Assembly (NCBI RefSeq): GCF_002776695.1
Contig: NZ_LFJC01000003.1
Location: forward strand, 125,573-189,572
Origin: Bradyrhizobium nitroreducens
GTDB taxonomy: Bacteria > Pseudomonadota > Alphaproteobacteria > Rhizobiales > Xanthobacteraceae
Direction: 5' to 3'
DNA length: 64,000 nucleotides
The notes under the pieces are model-generated. The model was not told where the DNA came from, did not search any database, and saw nothing but the letters and a program-made list of their open reading frames with translations. The translations under genes were made by a program, and so were the position numbers. This document shows positions 27,813-36,601 of this stretch, in pieces. Positions within the stretch are counted from its first letter, which is position 1. Every line of letters starts with the position of its first letter.

Positions 27813-27922
27813 CGTCATTCCGGGGCGCGCCCGCTTGGGCGCGAGCCCGGAATCCATCGTGCCGCGATCTCTGTGGCCTGATGGATTCCGGGTTCGGCTC
27901 TTCGAGCCGCCCCGGAATGACG
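27813..27922. repeat. Intergenic palindromic element (REP-like), copy 1
   Basis: CGTCATTCCGGGGCG at the left and CGCCCCGGAATGACG-type sequence at the right are inverted, with two inner copies of GGAATCCAT / ATGGATTCCGGGTTC. A second copy of the same element is at 53499-53604. It has no coding capacity and looks like a dispersed intergenic repeat. Confidence 0.85.
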
Positions 27923-28025
27923 GCGGTGGGGGTGTCACGCATGCCAGCCCCGACGCCGGCTTCCTTGACGCGAGCCGCCGTCTCACCCGTTATGCGCGCA
28001 CGATTCCTCACCAGCCAAAGCACCC

Positions 28026-28766
28026 GTGGCACTTCCTCCGCTCGATTCACCGCAATGGAATAGCCGCTGGCTTGCCTTCGGCTGGGGCCTGCGCTCGGTC
28101 ACGCAGACGATCCTCACACTCGTCCTGTTCGCGACCTATCTCGGCATCGGCGCGCTGGCCCATGACACCCATTTCAGCCTGCTCTGGGCGCTCTGCTCGA
28201 CGCTGTTCGTCTGGGCAGGTCCAGCGCAGATCATCCTGATCACGACGCTCGGCTCGGGCGCCACCATCATCCAGTCGGCGATTGCGGTCACGGTCAGCGC
28301 CATCCGGCTGTTTCCGATGGTGGTCTCGGTGCTGCCCTTGATGCGCACGCCGACGACCAAGCGGCGTGAGCTGTTCTTCGCCGCGCACCTCACGGCCGTG
28401 ACGCTGTGGGTCGAATGCCATCGCTTCCTGCCGCAGGTGCCGCGCGAGCGGCGCATCGCCTTCGTCAACGGGCTCGGCTTCGGCCTCGTCTCGGTGTGCC
28501 TCACCGCCAACACGGTCGGCTATTTCCTCGCCGCCAACCTGACGCAGACGCTTGGTGCCGCGATCCTGATGCTGACACCGCTGTCCTTCCTGTTCTCGAC
28601 CGCGCGCAACAGCCGCGAGGCCGCCGACGTGGTCGCGCTGGCGCTCGGCGTTCTGCTCTATCCGCTGGCCGCGAAGATGAACTCCGGCCTCGACATCCTC
28701 GTCAGCGGGCTCGTGGCCGGCACGATCGCCTATGGCGTGCATTGGTGGCGGGCGGTGCGCGCATGA
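28026..28766 (+). CDS. azlC: AzlC-family branched-chain amino acid exporter, large subunit
   Basis: AzlC with AzlD exports branched-chain amino acids or their analogues through the inner membrane. The 246-residue protein has about six or seven hydrophobic helices and the LWALCSTLFVWAGPAQ and AIRLFPMVVSVLP segments typical of the family. The start is GTG 28026 (MALPPLD). Its stop overlaps the azlD start as ATGA, so translation is coupled. No Lrp-type regulator is adjacent. Confidence 0.88.
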   Translation: MALPPLDSPQWNSRWLAFGWGLRSVTQTILTLVLFATYLGIGALAHDTHFSLLWALCSTLFVWAGPAQIILITTLGSGATIIQSAIAVTVSAIRLFPMVVSVLPLMRTPTTKRRELFFAAHLTAVTLWVECHRFLPQVPRERRIAFVNGLGFGLVSVCLTANTVGYFLAANLTQTLGAAILMLTPLSFLFSTARNSREAADVVALALGVLLYPLAAKMNSGLDILVSGLVAGTIAYGVHWWRAVRA

Positions 28767-29113
28767 GCTACGCACAGCTCATCGGCGACTGGCAGGCGCT
28801 CGTCGTTCTGTTCGTCGCCGGCGTCGTTCCCAACCAGATCTGGCGCATGCTCGGCCTGTGGTTCGGCGGCGGCATCGACGAAGGCTCCGAACTGCTCGTG
28901 TGGGTGAGGGCGGTTGCCACTGCCATCCTCGCCGGCGTCATCGCCCAGATCGTGGTGCAACCGCCGGGTGCGCTCGCCAGCGTGCCTGATGCCTTGCGCT
29001 ACGGCGCGGTGGCCGCCGGCCTCGTCGTGTTCCTGCTGACCCGCCGCTCGATCTTCGCGGGCGTCGTGACCGGTGAAGTCTTCATGCTGGCCGGCAAGTG
29101 GTGGTTGGGCTAA
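28763..29113 (+). CDS. azlD: AzlD-family small subunit of amino acid exporter
   Basis: A 116-residue membrane protein with about three or four helices that pairs with AzlC. The N-terminal NQIWRMLGLWFGGG and the TRRSIFAGVVTGEVFMLAGKW end are family-like. It begins in the azlC stop (ATGA), the normal arrangement for this pair. Confidence 0.85.
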   Translation: MSYAQLIGDWQALVVLFVAGVVPNQIWRMLGLWFGGGIDEGSELLVWVRAVATAILAGVIAQIVVQPPGALASVPDALRYGAVAAGLVVFLLTRRSIFAGVVTGEVFMLAGKWWLG

Positions 29114-29145
29114 AACCGCCGGCGAACAGCTAGGGAATAGGACAT

Positions 29146-29637
29146 ATGGTTCGCGAACAGGAGCTCCGCGAGGGCGAGGTCGCCATCGAGCTGCCGCCGA
29201 CGCAGGATGCTGGCCTCGTCTTCATCGGCCGCATCCGCACGCCCTGGACGTCGCGGCTGGAGACGCCGCGGCAGGGACGTCAGGACGGCCCGATCTGCCG
29301 GCTCGAGATCTTCGAGCCGTTCGTGCCGGCCATCAAGGGCGTCGATTTCTACAGCAATCTCGAAGTGCTCTACTGGCTCGACCAGTCGCGCCGCGACATC
29401 ATCCTGCAGAGCCCTAAGAACAACGAGAAGACCCGCGGCACGTTCTCGCTGCGCTCGCCGGTGCGGCCCAATCCGATCGGCACGTCGATCGTGAAGCTGG
29501 TCGGCATCGAGGGCAACACGATTTTGGTGCGCGGGCTCGACTGTCTCGACAACACGCCGCTGATCGACATCAAGCCTGACCGCTGCGAGTTCACGCCATT
29601 GGCGGCGCCGCAGAAGGGCGATTTCGAGACGGAGTAG
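29146..29637 (+). CDS. trmO: tRNA m6t6A37 methyltransferase TrmO (TsaA/VirR family)
   Basis: TrmO adds a methyl group from SAM to t6A at position 37 of tRNA-Thr. It belongs to a beta-barrel class of SAM enzymes. The 163 residues show the IGRIRTPW start, the LEVLYWLDQSRRD region and the signature GTFSLRSPVRPNPIGTSIVKL with GLDCLDNTPLIDIKPD. It lies 32 bp after azlD on the same strand and might be cotranscribed, though no functional link is obvious. In some rhizobial genomes the family is annotated as VirR. Confidence 0.9.
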   Translation: MVREQELREGEVAIELPPTQDAGLVFIGRIRTPWTSRLETPRQGRQDGPICRLEIFEPFVPAIKGVDFYSNLEVLYWLDQSRRDIILQSPKNNEKTRGTFSLRSPVRPNPIGTSIVKLVGIEGNTILVRGLDCLDNTPLIDIKPDRCEFTPLAAPQKGDFETE

Positions 29638-29646
29638 GAATGACGA

Positions 29647-30072
29647 TCAGGCCTTCAACGCCGCGATCAGCTTGGCCGCGTTCTCTTCCAGCACCTTGGC
29701 GTCTTCCTTGCGGCTGGCCGGCGGCAGCATGGCCACGCCGTCGTGGCGCGGCATCACGTGCATGTGCAGGTGAAAAACCACCTGTCCGCCGGCGGGCTCG
29801 TTGAACTGCTGGATGGTGATGCCGTCGGCGTTGAAGGCCTTCATGGCGGCGGCCGCGATCTTGTGCGCGCCGCGGGCGACGTGGGCGTAGTCATCCGGCT
29901 TGATGTCGAGAATGTTGCGGGCAGGGGCCTTCGGGATCACCAGCGTGTGGCCGGGCACGCGCGGCATGATGTCGAGGAAGGCGAAGACGTGCTCGTCCTC
30001 GTAGACCTTGCTGCAGGGCAGCTCGCCGCGCAGGATCTTTGCGAAGATGTTGTTGGTGTCGTAGGCGGTCAT
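29647..30072 (-). CDS. HIT-family nucleotide hydrolase
   Basis: A 141-residue histidine-triad protein (Hint/PKCI type) that hydrolyses nucleoside phosphoramidates or related bonds. The triad HLHMHVMPR is near residue 105, and the N-terminal IFAKILRGELPCSKVYED is typical. It is convergent with trmO, nine bases apart. Confidence 0.93.
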   Translation of the reverse strand: MTAYDTNNIFAKILRGELPCSKVYEDEHVFAFLDIMPRVPGHTLVIPKAPARNILDIKPDDYAHVARGAHKIAAAAMKAFNADGITIQQFNEPAGGQVVFHLHMHVMPRHDGVAMLPPASRKEDAKVLEENAAKLIAALKA

Positions 30073-30132
30073 GGCGGCGGCTCCCGAGAAACTTGCAATT
30101 TTGCGCTTACTGTCACCAGCCGCAGCAAACCG

Positions 30133-31371
30133 TCAAGGCGCCTCGTCGATGCCTTTGCGGAACGGGCCGAGCTCGGCGAGCTCACGTCCGGCCTCGGCGA
30201 CATAGGCGCGCTCGCGCTTGAGGTAATCGCCGACGGCGCGGCGCAGCCCGGGATCGGCGATGAAATGCGCGGAATGGGTCGTGCGCGGCAGGTAGCCGCG
30301 CGCGATCTTGTGCTCGCCTTGCGCACCGGCCTCGACATGGGTGAGGCCGCGTTTGATGGCGAAGTCGATCGCCTGATAGTAGCAGACCTCGAAATGCAGG
30401 AACGGGTGATGCTCGACCGCGCCCCAATTGCGGCCGAACAGCGTGTCCGAACCGATGAAGTTGATCGCGCCCGCGATCCAGCGATCGTTGCGGCGGGCCA
30501 TCACCAGCAGCACGTCCTCGCTCATAGTCTCGCCGATCAGCGAGAAGAATTCCCGCGTGAGGTAAGGCCGGCCCCATTTGCGCGAGCCGGTCTCCATGTA
30601 GAATTCGAAGAAGGCGTCCCAGGCGTCCTCGGTGATGTCCTTGCCCGTGAGCCAGTGGATGGTGATGCCGGCGGCCAGTGCATCGCGCCGCTCGCGCTTG
30701 ATCGATTTGCGGTGGCGCGAGTTCAGTGTCGCCAGGAAGTCGTCGAAGCTGGCAAAGCCCTCGTTGTGCCAGTGGAACTGCTGGTCGGTGCGCTGCAGGA
30801 AGCCGTGCTCGGCGAGCAGCTTCCACTCGCTCTCGCGTGCGAAGGTGACGTGGACGGACGAGGCCTTGCTGACGCCGCACAGCGCCACGAGGCCGCTCGC
30901 CAGGGCGTCCATGACGCGCTCGCGGTCGACGCCGTCGCGGACCAGCAGGCGCGGGCCCGTCGCCGGGGTGAAGGGAACCGAGACCTGCAGCTTCGGATAA
31001 TAGCGTCCGCCGGCGCGCTCATAGGCGTCCGCCCAGCCGCGGTCGAACACGTATTCGCCCTGGCTGTGCGATTTCAGATAGCAGGGCACGATGCCGGCGA
31101 CGCGGCCGTCGATCTTGGCCACGAGATGCCGCGGTCCCCAGCCGGTGCGGATGGTAGCCGAACCGGATGTCTCGACGGCCGAGAGAAAGGCGTGGGAGAC
31201 GAAGGGGTTATAGGCAGGTGTTGAGAGGCCGAGGGAATCGCCTGGAGGGGTGGATGAGGTTCCCGCGACAAGCCCACATTTGCCGCCGGGATTGGCGCAG
31301 GCGTCCCAGTCCTCAGGGGATACTTCGCCAATCGAAGGTACGGCCTCGAGCGTGATTTCGGATGATGCCAT
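30133..31371 (-). CDS. FemAB/GNAT-like acyltransferase (peptidogalycan biosynthesis, DUF482)
   Basis: A 412-residue member of the GNAT-fold group often named peptidogalycan biosynthesis protein. Typical segments are NPFVSHAFLSAVETSGSA, DRGWADAYERAGGRYYPKLQVSVPFTP and the late EVCYYQAIDFAIKRGLTHVEAGAQGEHKIARGY, the last matching the acyl-CoA or aminoacyl end of the fold. The reaction is not established; a link to cell-wall or lipid acylation is inference. It is 60 bp upstream of the HIT gene on the same strand. Confidence 0.82.
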   Translation of the reverse strand: MASSEITLEAVPSIGEVSPEDWDACANPGGKCGLVAGTSSTPPGDSLGLSTPAYNPFVSHAFLSAVETSGSATIRTGWGPRHLVAKIDGRVAGIVPCYLKSHSQGEYVFDRGWADAYERAGGRYYPKLQVSVPFTPATGPRLLVRDGVDRERVMDALASGLVALCGVSKASSVHVTFARESEWKLLAEHGFLQRTDQQFHWHNEGFASFDDFLATLNSRHRKSIKRERRDALAAGITIHWLTGKDITEDAWDAFFEFYMETGSRKWGRPYLTREFFSLIGETMSEDVLLVMARRNDRWIAGAINFIGSDTLFGRNWGAVEHHPFLHFEVCYYQAIDFAIKRGLTHVEAGAQGEHKIARGYLPRTTHSAHFIADPGLRRAVGDYLKRERAYVAEAGRELAELGPFRKGIDEAP

Positions 31372-31518
31372 CGTTGCCCAAGATCGTGCATTGCAGCAGC
31401 GACTTCAAGGGGGTGGGATTGGAGGTCTCGTGCCCCGGACACAGCACAGCGCTCCTTCAACGTTGCGCCGGAGAGGCGGGGCCCACGTCACCGCGAGTTC
31501 GTGGAGAGATGGTCCTGG

Positions 31519-32265
31519 CTACGGCACGAAGCCCTCGAAGATCATCTGATCGGCGTACTGGCCGACCCGCGCCCGCTGCTCCGGGGTGCGGACGGTCCAG
31601 CCGAGCAGGGCGCAGCCGAACAATTTGCGGGCGATCCAGGGCGCGGGGGCGGGCAAGTGGTCGACCTTGAAGGCGACGAAGTGGGGCTGGGTCTGAAAAC
31701 CGTGGCGCAGGTACAGCATGCTGTCGCGCTGCGCCGGCGTGAGCTTGGCCCAGTAATCGTCCTCATAGGTGCGCTGCGCGACGATGCCGCGCGGGCGGTT
31801 GGGCAGGAGCTGGCGCAGCGCCAGCACCTGGTCGGGGTCGAAGGACATGCCGACGGCCGGGCCCTGGTAGGACGCCAGCACTTCGGCCATCCGCTTCACC
31901 AGCTTGCGGTCGCCATCGAAATGGCTCTTCACCTCGATCACCAGCGGCACGCGGCCGGCGACCAGGGCGCAGAGGTCGGAGAGCGACATCATCCGCTCGT
32001 CCGTGTCCTTGAATTTGACGGCCTTCAGCTCCGCGGCGGTCTTCGACACCACCTCGCCGGTGGCCTCGGTGAGGCGGCCCAGCGCATGGTCGTGGTTCAC
32101 CATGGCCTCGCCGTCGGCGGAGAGCTGGATGTCGACCTCGATCGAGAAATTGCCTGCGATCGCAGCCTGCACCGCGCCCGGCATGTTCTCGACGATGCCG
32201 CGGGAGATGTCGTGCAGGCCGCGATGGGCGACCGGCCGGGCTGTCAGCCAATCCGGAGCGCGCAT
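31519..32265 (-). CDS. Glycerophosphodiester phosphodiesterase-family protein
   Basis: GDPD enzymes release sn-glycerol 3-phosphate from glycerophosphodiesters. The 248-residue cytoplasmic protein has the paired active-site motifs PVAHRGLHD (HR) and EVDIQLSADGEAMVNHDHALGR (ExD and the catalytic His), then EVKSHFDGD. It starts six bases after the RidA gene ends, so the two are one operon. Confidence 0.9.
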   Translation of the reverse strand: MRAPDWLTARPVAHRGLHDISRGIVENMPGAVQAAIAGNFSIEVDIQLSADGEAMVNHDHALGRLTEATGEVVSKTAAELKAVKFKDTDERMMSLSDLCALVAGRVPLVIEVKSHFDGDRKLVKRMAEVLASYQGPAVGMSFDPDQVLALRQLLPNRPRGIVAQRTYEDDYWAKLTPAQRDSMLYLRHGFQTQPHFVAFKVDHLPAPAPWIARKLFGCALLGWTVRTPEQRARVGQYADQMIFEGFVP

Positions 32266-32271
32266 TTGGCG

Positions 32272-32739
32272 TCAGGCGACCTCGAACACGCCTTCGACCT
32301 CGACCGCCGCATCGGCGGGCAGCGAGGCGACGCCGACGGTGGTGCGGGCATGGCGGCCCTTGTCACCGAAGGCCGCGACCATCAGGTCGGAGGCGCCGTT
32401 GAGCACCTTCGGCCCATCCAGGAAGTCCGGCGCCGAGTTGATGAAGCCGCCGAGGCGCACCACGCGCACCACCTTGTCGAGATCGCCGAGCGCCGCCTTG
32501 ACCTGGGCCAGCAGATTGACCGCGCAGCCGCGTGCGGCTGCCGCGCCGTCCTCGATCGAGACGCCGGCGCCAAGCTTGCCCTTGGCGATCAGCTTGCCGG
32601 CGGGATCGAAGCAGACCTGGCCGGAGACGAACAGCAGATTACCGGTGCGCACGAACGGGACGTAATTGGCGACGGGCGTGGGGGCCTCGTGCAGCTTGAT
32701 GCCCTGTTCCGCCAGCTTCTGCTCGACCGTGCCCGCCAT
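32272..32739 (-). CDS. RidA-family protein, copy 1
   Basis: RidA proteins hydrolyse reactive enamine or imine intermediates from PLP enzymes. This 155-residue member belongs to the larger RidA subgroup (VSGQVCFDPAGKL early, GVASLPADAAVEVEGVF late), in which the active-site Arg of RidA proper is not obvious. It is therefore less certain as a deaminase. ATG 32739 gives MAGTVEQKLAEQG, the usual start. It leads the operon with the GDPD gene. Confidence 0.88.
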   Translation of the reverse strand: MAGTVEQKLAEQGIKLHEAPTPVANYVPFVRTGNLLFVSGQVCFDPAGKLIAKGKLGAGVSIEDGAAAARGCAVNLLAQVKAALGDLDKVVRVVRLGGFINSAPDFLDGPKVLNGASDLMVAAFGDKGRHARTTVGVASLPADAAVEVEGVFEVA

Positions 32740-32987
32740 GTCCGACCTCGTTGTCCAAAAATCATTCGCCCCGGCGCGTCTACAGACGGCCGGGCGCGCC
32801 CTGTTTCGCCCATCGGGCGGCCACATGCAAGCAACCCGCTAGGGGGCGCCTTTTGTCGAGGCGAGTCGGCAGGTTCAACGGCAGGGCCGCAACTTTACGT
32901 GAAACGGCCTCAGTTGCGACGCAATGGAACGGTCATTAAAATGTCGAATCTGCGCTTCCCCCAAGGACGCGTCCCCAAGGAATAGAC

Positions 32988-33848
32988 ATGGTGCACCTTT
33001 TCCGGACTTCGCTCGGTGTCTTGACGCTCGCGGCGGCCAGTTTCGGCCTTGGTGATTTAGGCCTTGGCGAGGGCGCGCAGGCCGCCAACGGTCCGTTCCT
33101 GTCGCACCAGGCGCTCTATGACCTCAGCCTGGTGAAATCGCGCTCCAATTCGGTCAACAGCGCGCGGGGCCGCATCCTCTACAACTTCACCGGCAGCTCC
33201 TGCGAGGGCTACACCTCCGAATTCCGCCAGGTCTCCGAGCTCGACAGCGGCGAGGGCAAGGTCACGCTCAGCGACCTCCGCTCCAACTCCTGGGAAGACG
33301 CCGCGGGAAAAAGCTACCGCTTCAAGATCGAGACGCGGATGAACGAGGCCGATGCCGGCCGGGTCGATGGTTCGGCCGAGCGCGACGGCGACCACATCAA
33401 CGTCAAGCTGAAGCTGCCGGCGCCGAAGAGCTTCACGCTCGACGGCAGGATCGTATTCCCGACCGAGCAGATCCAGCGCATCATCGCCGCCGCCAAGGAC
33501 GGCAAGTCGCTGCTCGAGCTGTCCGTCTATGACGGCTCCGACGACGGCCAGAAGGTCTACAACACGCTGACTGTGATCGGCCAGCCGATCCCCGCCGACC
33601 GCACCGCCTCGCCGGATCCGTCGACGTCGGACGAGCACATGAAGTCGCTCAAGCGCTGGCCCGTCACGGTCAGCTATTTCGACCGCGAGGCCCAGCAGAA
33701 GGAAGGCGAGCAGACGCCGGTTTACGCGATGTCGTTCGAGCTCTACGAGAACGGCGTCTCGCGCCAGCTCATGCTCGACTACAACGACTTCGTCATTTCC
33801 GGTGCGATGGGCAAGTTCGACGTCAAGGACAGCAAGCCCTGTAATTGA
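32988..33848 (+). CDS. eipB: EipB-family periplasmic envelope protein (DUF1849)
   Basis: EipB is a periplasmic beta-spiral protein needed for cell-envelope integrity, first characterised in Brucella. The 286-residue protein has a signal peptide cut near residue 33 (AQAANG), the LYDLSLVKSRS start of the mature domain, and two Cys at about 72 and 285 that match the conserved disulphide of the family joining the N- and C-terminal parts. No other envelope gene is adjacent. Confidence 0.88.
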   Translation: MVHLFRTSLGVLTLAAASFGLGDLGLGEGAQAANGPFLSHQALYDLSLVKSRSNSVNSARGRILYNFTGSSCEGYTSEFRQVSELDSGEGKVTLSDLRSNSWEDAAGKSYRFKIETRMNEADAGRVDGSAERDGDHINVKLKLPAPKSFTLDGRIVFPTEQIQRIIAAAKDGKSLLELSVYDGSDDGQKVYNTLTVIGQPIPADRTASPDPSTSDEHMKSLKRWPVTVSYFDREAQQKEGEQTPVYAMSFELYENGVSRQLMLDYNDFVISGAMGKFDVKDSKPCN

Positions 33849-33885
33849 GGGCTCCTGCTAGAGCCGCGTACCACGCACTCCACAC

Positions 33886-34018
33886 CGTCACCCTGAGGCG
33901 GCCGCTTCTTCAGCGGCCCTCGAAGGGCGACGGCCCGGCTGTAGCAGCGGGGGCGTGCATCCTTCGAGGCTTCCCATGCGCCGCTCCGCGCCGCACGGCG
34001 CGCACCTCAGGATGACGG
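33886..34018. repeat. Palindromic REP-like element with CCTGAGG ends
   Basis: GTCACCCTGAGG on the left pairs with CCTCAGGATGAC on the right, with inner hairpins such as GCCGCTTCTTCAGCGGC and a CCTTCGAGG core. It resembles a widespread Bradyrhizobium and Rhodopseudomonas intergenic repeat. It lies between eipB and a ridA gene. Confidence 0.8.
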
Positions 34019-34103
34019 GCATGAGTGTTGCGCGTCGCATCTAGCTCTCGTCACACTCTCCGGCTACGCTCCCTCCCAACCAGAAACCTCAGGGAGCCAG
34101 CCC

Positions 34104-34505
34104 ATGCCCAAGATCGATCATCTCCGCCCCAGCGGCCTGCATCTCAATCCGGCCTATTCCCACGTCGTCACCGCCACGGGCGCGCGCACCATCTACATCT
34201 CGGGCCAAGTTTCGACCGACGAGGAGGGACGGATCGTCGGCGAGGGCGACATCGCCGCGCAGACCACGCAGGTGATGCAGAATCTCGGGCACGCGCTGAA
34301 AGCGGCCGGCGCGAGCTATTCCAACATCGTCAAGATCACGACCTTCGTGGTGAACTACAAGCCGGAGCTGCGCCCGATCATCGGCAAGGCCCGCTCGGCC
34401 TTCTTCGAGGGCATGGAGCCGCCGGCCTCCACGCTGGTCGGCGTCTCCGCGCTCGCCGCGCCGGAATGGCTGATCGAGATCGAGGCGATCGCGGTCGCGG
34501 ATTGA
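34104..34505 (+). CDS. RidA-family protein, copy 2
   Basis: A 133-residue RidA-like protein with the usual core, ISGQVSTDEEG, then LKAAGASYSNIVKITTFVVNY and PPASTLVGVSALAAPEWLIEIEAIA. It is a different subgroup from the member at 32272, which keeps a longer insertion. The role is probably imine or enamine removal. It is a single-gene unit between two palindromic elements. Confidence 0.9.
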   Translation: MPKIDHLRPSGLHLNPAYSHVVTATGARTIYISGQVSTDEEGRIVGEGDIAAQTTQVMQNLGHALKAAGASYSNIVKITTFVVNYKPELRPIIGKARSAFFEGMEPPASTLVGVSALAAPEWLIEIEAIAVAD

Positions 34506-34512
34506 AGATCTT

Positions 34513-34600
34513 GTAGCCCGGATGGAGCGCAGCGTAATCCGGGAAGCCTGCCGCTGCGGATGCACTGCCCCGGATTGCGCTGCGCTCCATTCCGGGCTAC
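34513..34600. repeat. Palindromic element GTAGCCCGGATGGAGCGCAG type
   Basis: GTAGCCCGGATGGAGCGCAG at the left is inverted as CTGCGCTCCATTCCGGGCTAC at the right, with an inner TAATCCGG/CCGGATT pair. It forms a long hairpin immediately after the ridA copy 2 stop and may also act as its transcript end. It is a dispersed intergenic repeat. Confidence 0.85.
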
Positions 34601-34614
34601 GGGTGCTTCGCCTC

Positions 34615-35004
34615 CTACATCTCTCGCAGCAGCGCCATCGCCTCGTCCACCCGGTCAATAGGCACGAAGAGATGGTCGTGGTGAAAGGCCGACACGGCAT
34701 TCACGCTGATGCCGGCTTCGGCCAGGCGCGTCGTGATCGCCGCCAGGAAGCCGACGGCATCGAGCGCCGAGTGAACGCTCAACGTGATCAGACGCGAGGC
34801 GAACGCGTGGCGTAGTCCTGCCGCTTCGGCCTCCTCGCGACGGATGACCAGCGTCGTTCCTTCCAGCTCGCGGAATGTCATGAGTGGATGGAGGTCTGCT
34901 GGAATAGTCTCGCCTGCAGCGATCGTGCAGAACACGAAAATGCCCGGCCGCAACTCCGGCTTCATGTGCCTCAGTAGCGCGCCTAGATCGCGTTCACCCG
35001 TCAT
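34615..35004 (-). CDS. ACT-domain protein
   Basis: A 129-residue protein of two ACT-like halves (ERDLGALLRHMKPELR, then SVHSALDAVGFLAAITTRLAEAGISVNAVSAFHHDHLFVP). ACT domains bind amino acids and regulate enzymes. The ATG at 35004 overlaps the dinB stop codon by one base (TGATG), so it is translationally coupled to dinB. The ligand is not known. Confidence 0.85.
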   Translation of the reverse strand: MTGERDLGALLRHMKPELRPGIFVFCTIAAGETIPADLHPLMTFRELEGTTLVIRREEAEAAGLRHAFASRLITLSVHSALDAVGFLAAITTRLAEAGISVNAVSAFHHDHLFVPIDRVDEAMALLREM

Positions 35005-36293
35005 CACTCCTGCGCCTTCTCCGGGCCCTCATAGGCGATGCCGCGGATCACCGCGGCGCTGCCGAACTTCTTGCGCAGGCTGTCCACCGCGCGTTCGGCA
35101 TGGGCGGCGCGGCGGTCGAGCATGTCGGTGTCGTCGGATGCCGAGCCCTCGCGCAGCGCGCTGACGCCGGCGCCCATTAGGCGGAAGGCGGTGCCGTCGA
35201 TCTCTTTCGCCAGCATCTCGCGGCAGATCGAGAATATCTTGGCGGCGAGCTGCGTCGGTGCTGCGATCGACTGCGAGCGCGTGCGCTGGCGGAAATCGGC
35301 GGTCTTCAGCTTCAGCGTGACGGTCGAGCCGGCGAGCTCGCTGCTCTTGAGGCGTGACGACGTCTTCTCGCACAGCCGCCACAGGATCTTCTCCAGCGTC
35401 GCGAAGTCGCGGATGTCGGTCTCGAAGGTGGTTTCGCTCGAAATCGTCTTGGCCCCGCGATCCGGCTCGACGCGGCGGTCGTCGATGCCGCGCGCCAGCC
35501 GCCACAGCCTGCGGCCGTCGCTCGGAAACTGCCGCATCATCTCGATCTCGTCGGCCTTCTGCAGGTCGGCGATGATGCGGAAGCCGCGCTGCACGAGGCG
35601 CTCCTGCGTGGCGGGGCCGACGCCGAAGATGAAGCCGACCGGCTTGTCCGCCAGCATCAAACGGGCTTCCTCCTGGTCGAGCGCGGCGAAGCCGCGGGGC
35701 TTGTCGAGGTCGGAGGCGATCTTGGCCAAAAACTTGTTGCAGGACAGGCCGACCGAGACGGAGATGCCGATGTCGCGCTCGACCTCGCGGGCAAAGCGCG
35801 CCAGCACCTTGGCCGGGATCATGCCGTGCACCCGCTCGGTGCCGGAGAGGTCGAGGAAGGCCTCGTCGATCGAGAGCGGCTCGACCAGCGGCGTCAGCGC
35901 CTGCATGGCCTGGCGCACCTCGCGGCCGACGCGGACATACTTCGCCATGTCGGGCGGGATCACGGTCGCATGCGGGCAGGCTTCCAGCGCCTTGAACATC
36001 GGCATCGCCGAGCGCACGCCATAGGTGCGCGCGATGTAGCAGGCGGCCGACACCACGCCGCGCCTGCCGCCGCCGATGATGACGGGCTTGTCGGCGATGT
36101 CAGGATTGTCCCGCTTCTCGACCGTCGCGTAGAAGGCATCGCAGTCGATATGGGCGATGGTCAGCGAGGCGAGCGCCCGGTGGCGGACGAGGCGAGGGGA
36201 ACCGCAGGCTGCGCAGCGCCGCACGCCCATATCCAGGTCGGCCAGACAATCCCGGCAGAAGCAGCGGGGCCCGGCCGGGTCGGGGAGGGTCAC
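35004..36293 (-). CDS. dinB: DNA polymerase IV (Y-family) with N-terminal zinc-ribbon-like segment
   Basis: DinB is an error-prone translesion DNA polymerase. Both catalytic carboxylate motifs are present: IAHIDCDAFYATVE (palm) and LSIDEAFLDLSG. The RRGVVSAACYIARTYGVRSAMP segment and the little-finger domain follow. Unlike E. coli DinB, the first 40 residues carry two Cys pairs (CRDC and CAAC), likely a zinc ribbon; such extensions occur in some alphaproteobacterial DinB. The start is GTG 36293, overlapping the stop of the DUF3572 gene. No beta-clamp motif was assigned. Confidence 0.93.
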   Translation of the reverse strand: MTLPDPAGPRCFCRDCLADLDMGVRRCAACGSPRLVRHRALASLTIAHIDCDAFYATVEKRDNPDIADKPVIIGGGRRGVVSAACYIARTYGVRSAMPMFKALEACPHATVIPPDMAKYVRVGREVRQAMQALTPLVEPLSIDEAFLDLSGTERVHGMIPAKVLARFAREVERDIGISVSVGLSCNKFLAKIASDLDKPRGFAALDQEEARLMLADKPVGFIFGVGPATQERLVQRGFRIIADLQKADEIEMMRQFPSDGRRLWRLARGIDDRRVEPDRGAKTISSETTFETDIRDFATLEKILWRLCEKTSSRLKSSELAGSTVTLKLKTADFRQRTRSQSIAAPTQLAAKIFSICREMLAKEIDGTAFRLMGAGVSALREGSASDDTDMLDRRAAHAERAVDSLRKKFGSAAVIRGIAYEGPEKAQE

Positions 36294-36601
36294 GGCACGT
36301 CGCGCTCCCAGGTTCGGTCGCCGAGCGCGTCGCCGAGGACCTGCCGCGCTGCGGCGACGTTGGTCGGGTGCAGTTCGGCGGAGCTGGCAAAGGCCTTCAC
36401 GGTGGCGTCATCGCCCAGCACGAAATCGAGCACGCTGAGCAGGAAATTGGGGTCCCCGGCGGCATTGCGCAGGGTCTCCGGACCGACCCCCGTCTCGGCC
36501 AGGAACAGGCCCAGCCGCTCGGGTTCGCTCGCGACGAAAGACAGCGCCTGAATCGCAACGATTTCAGCGACTTCGCGGGGGTTGTGAACAGGCTTTTTCA
36601 A
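36290..36601 (-). CDS. DUF3572 family protein
   Basis: A 103-residue helical protein of the alphaproteobacterial DUF3572 family (IVAIQALSFVASEPERLGLFLAETG at the start, FLLSVLDFVLGDDATVKAFA in the middle). Function is unknown. It is translationally coupled to dinB (its stop overlaps the dinB GTG) and is divergent from divK, an arrangement I recall from related genomes. Confidence 0.88.
   Translation of the reverse strand: MKKPVHNPREVAEIVAIQALSFVASEPERLGLFLAETGVGPETLRNAAGDPNFLLSVLDFVLGDDATVKAFASSAELHPTNVAAARQVLGDALGDRTWERDVP

Noticed and set aside
29743..31224. 493-codon plus-strand frame opposite the HIT and acyltransferase genes
   Set aside because: Spans two genes on the other strand and has no domain.
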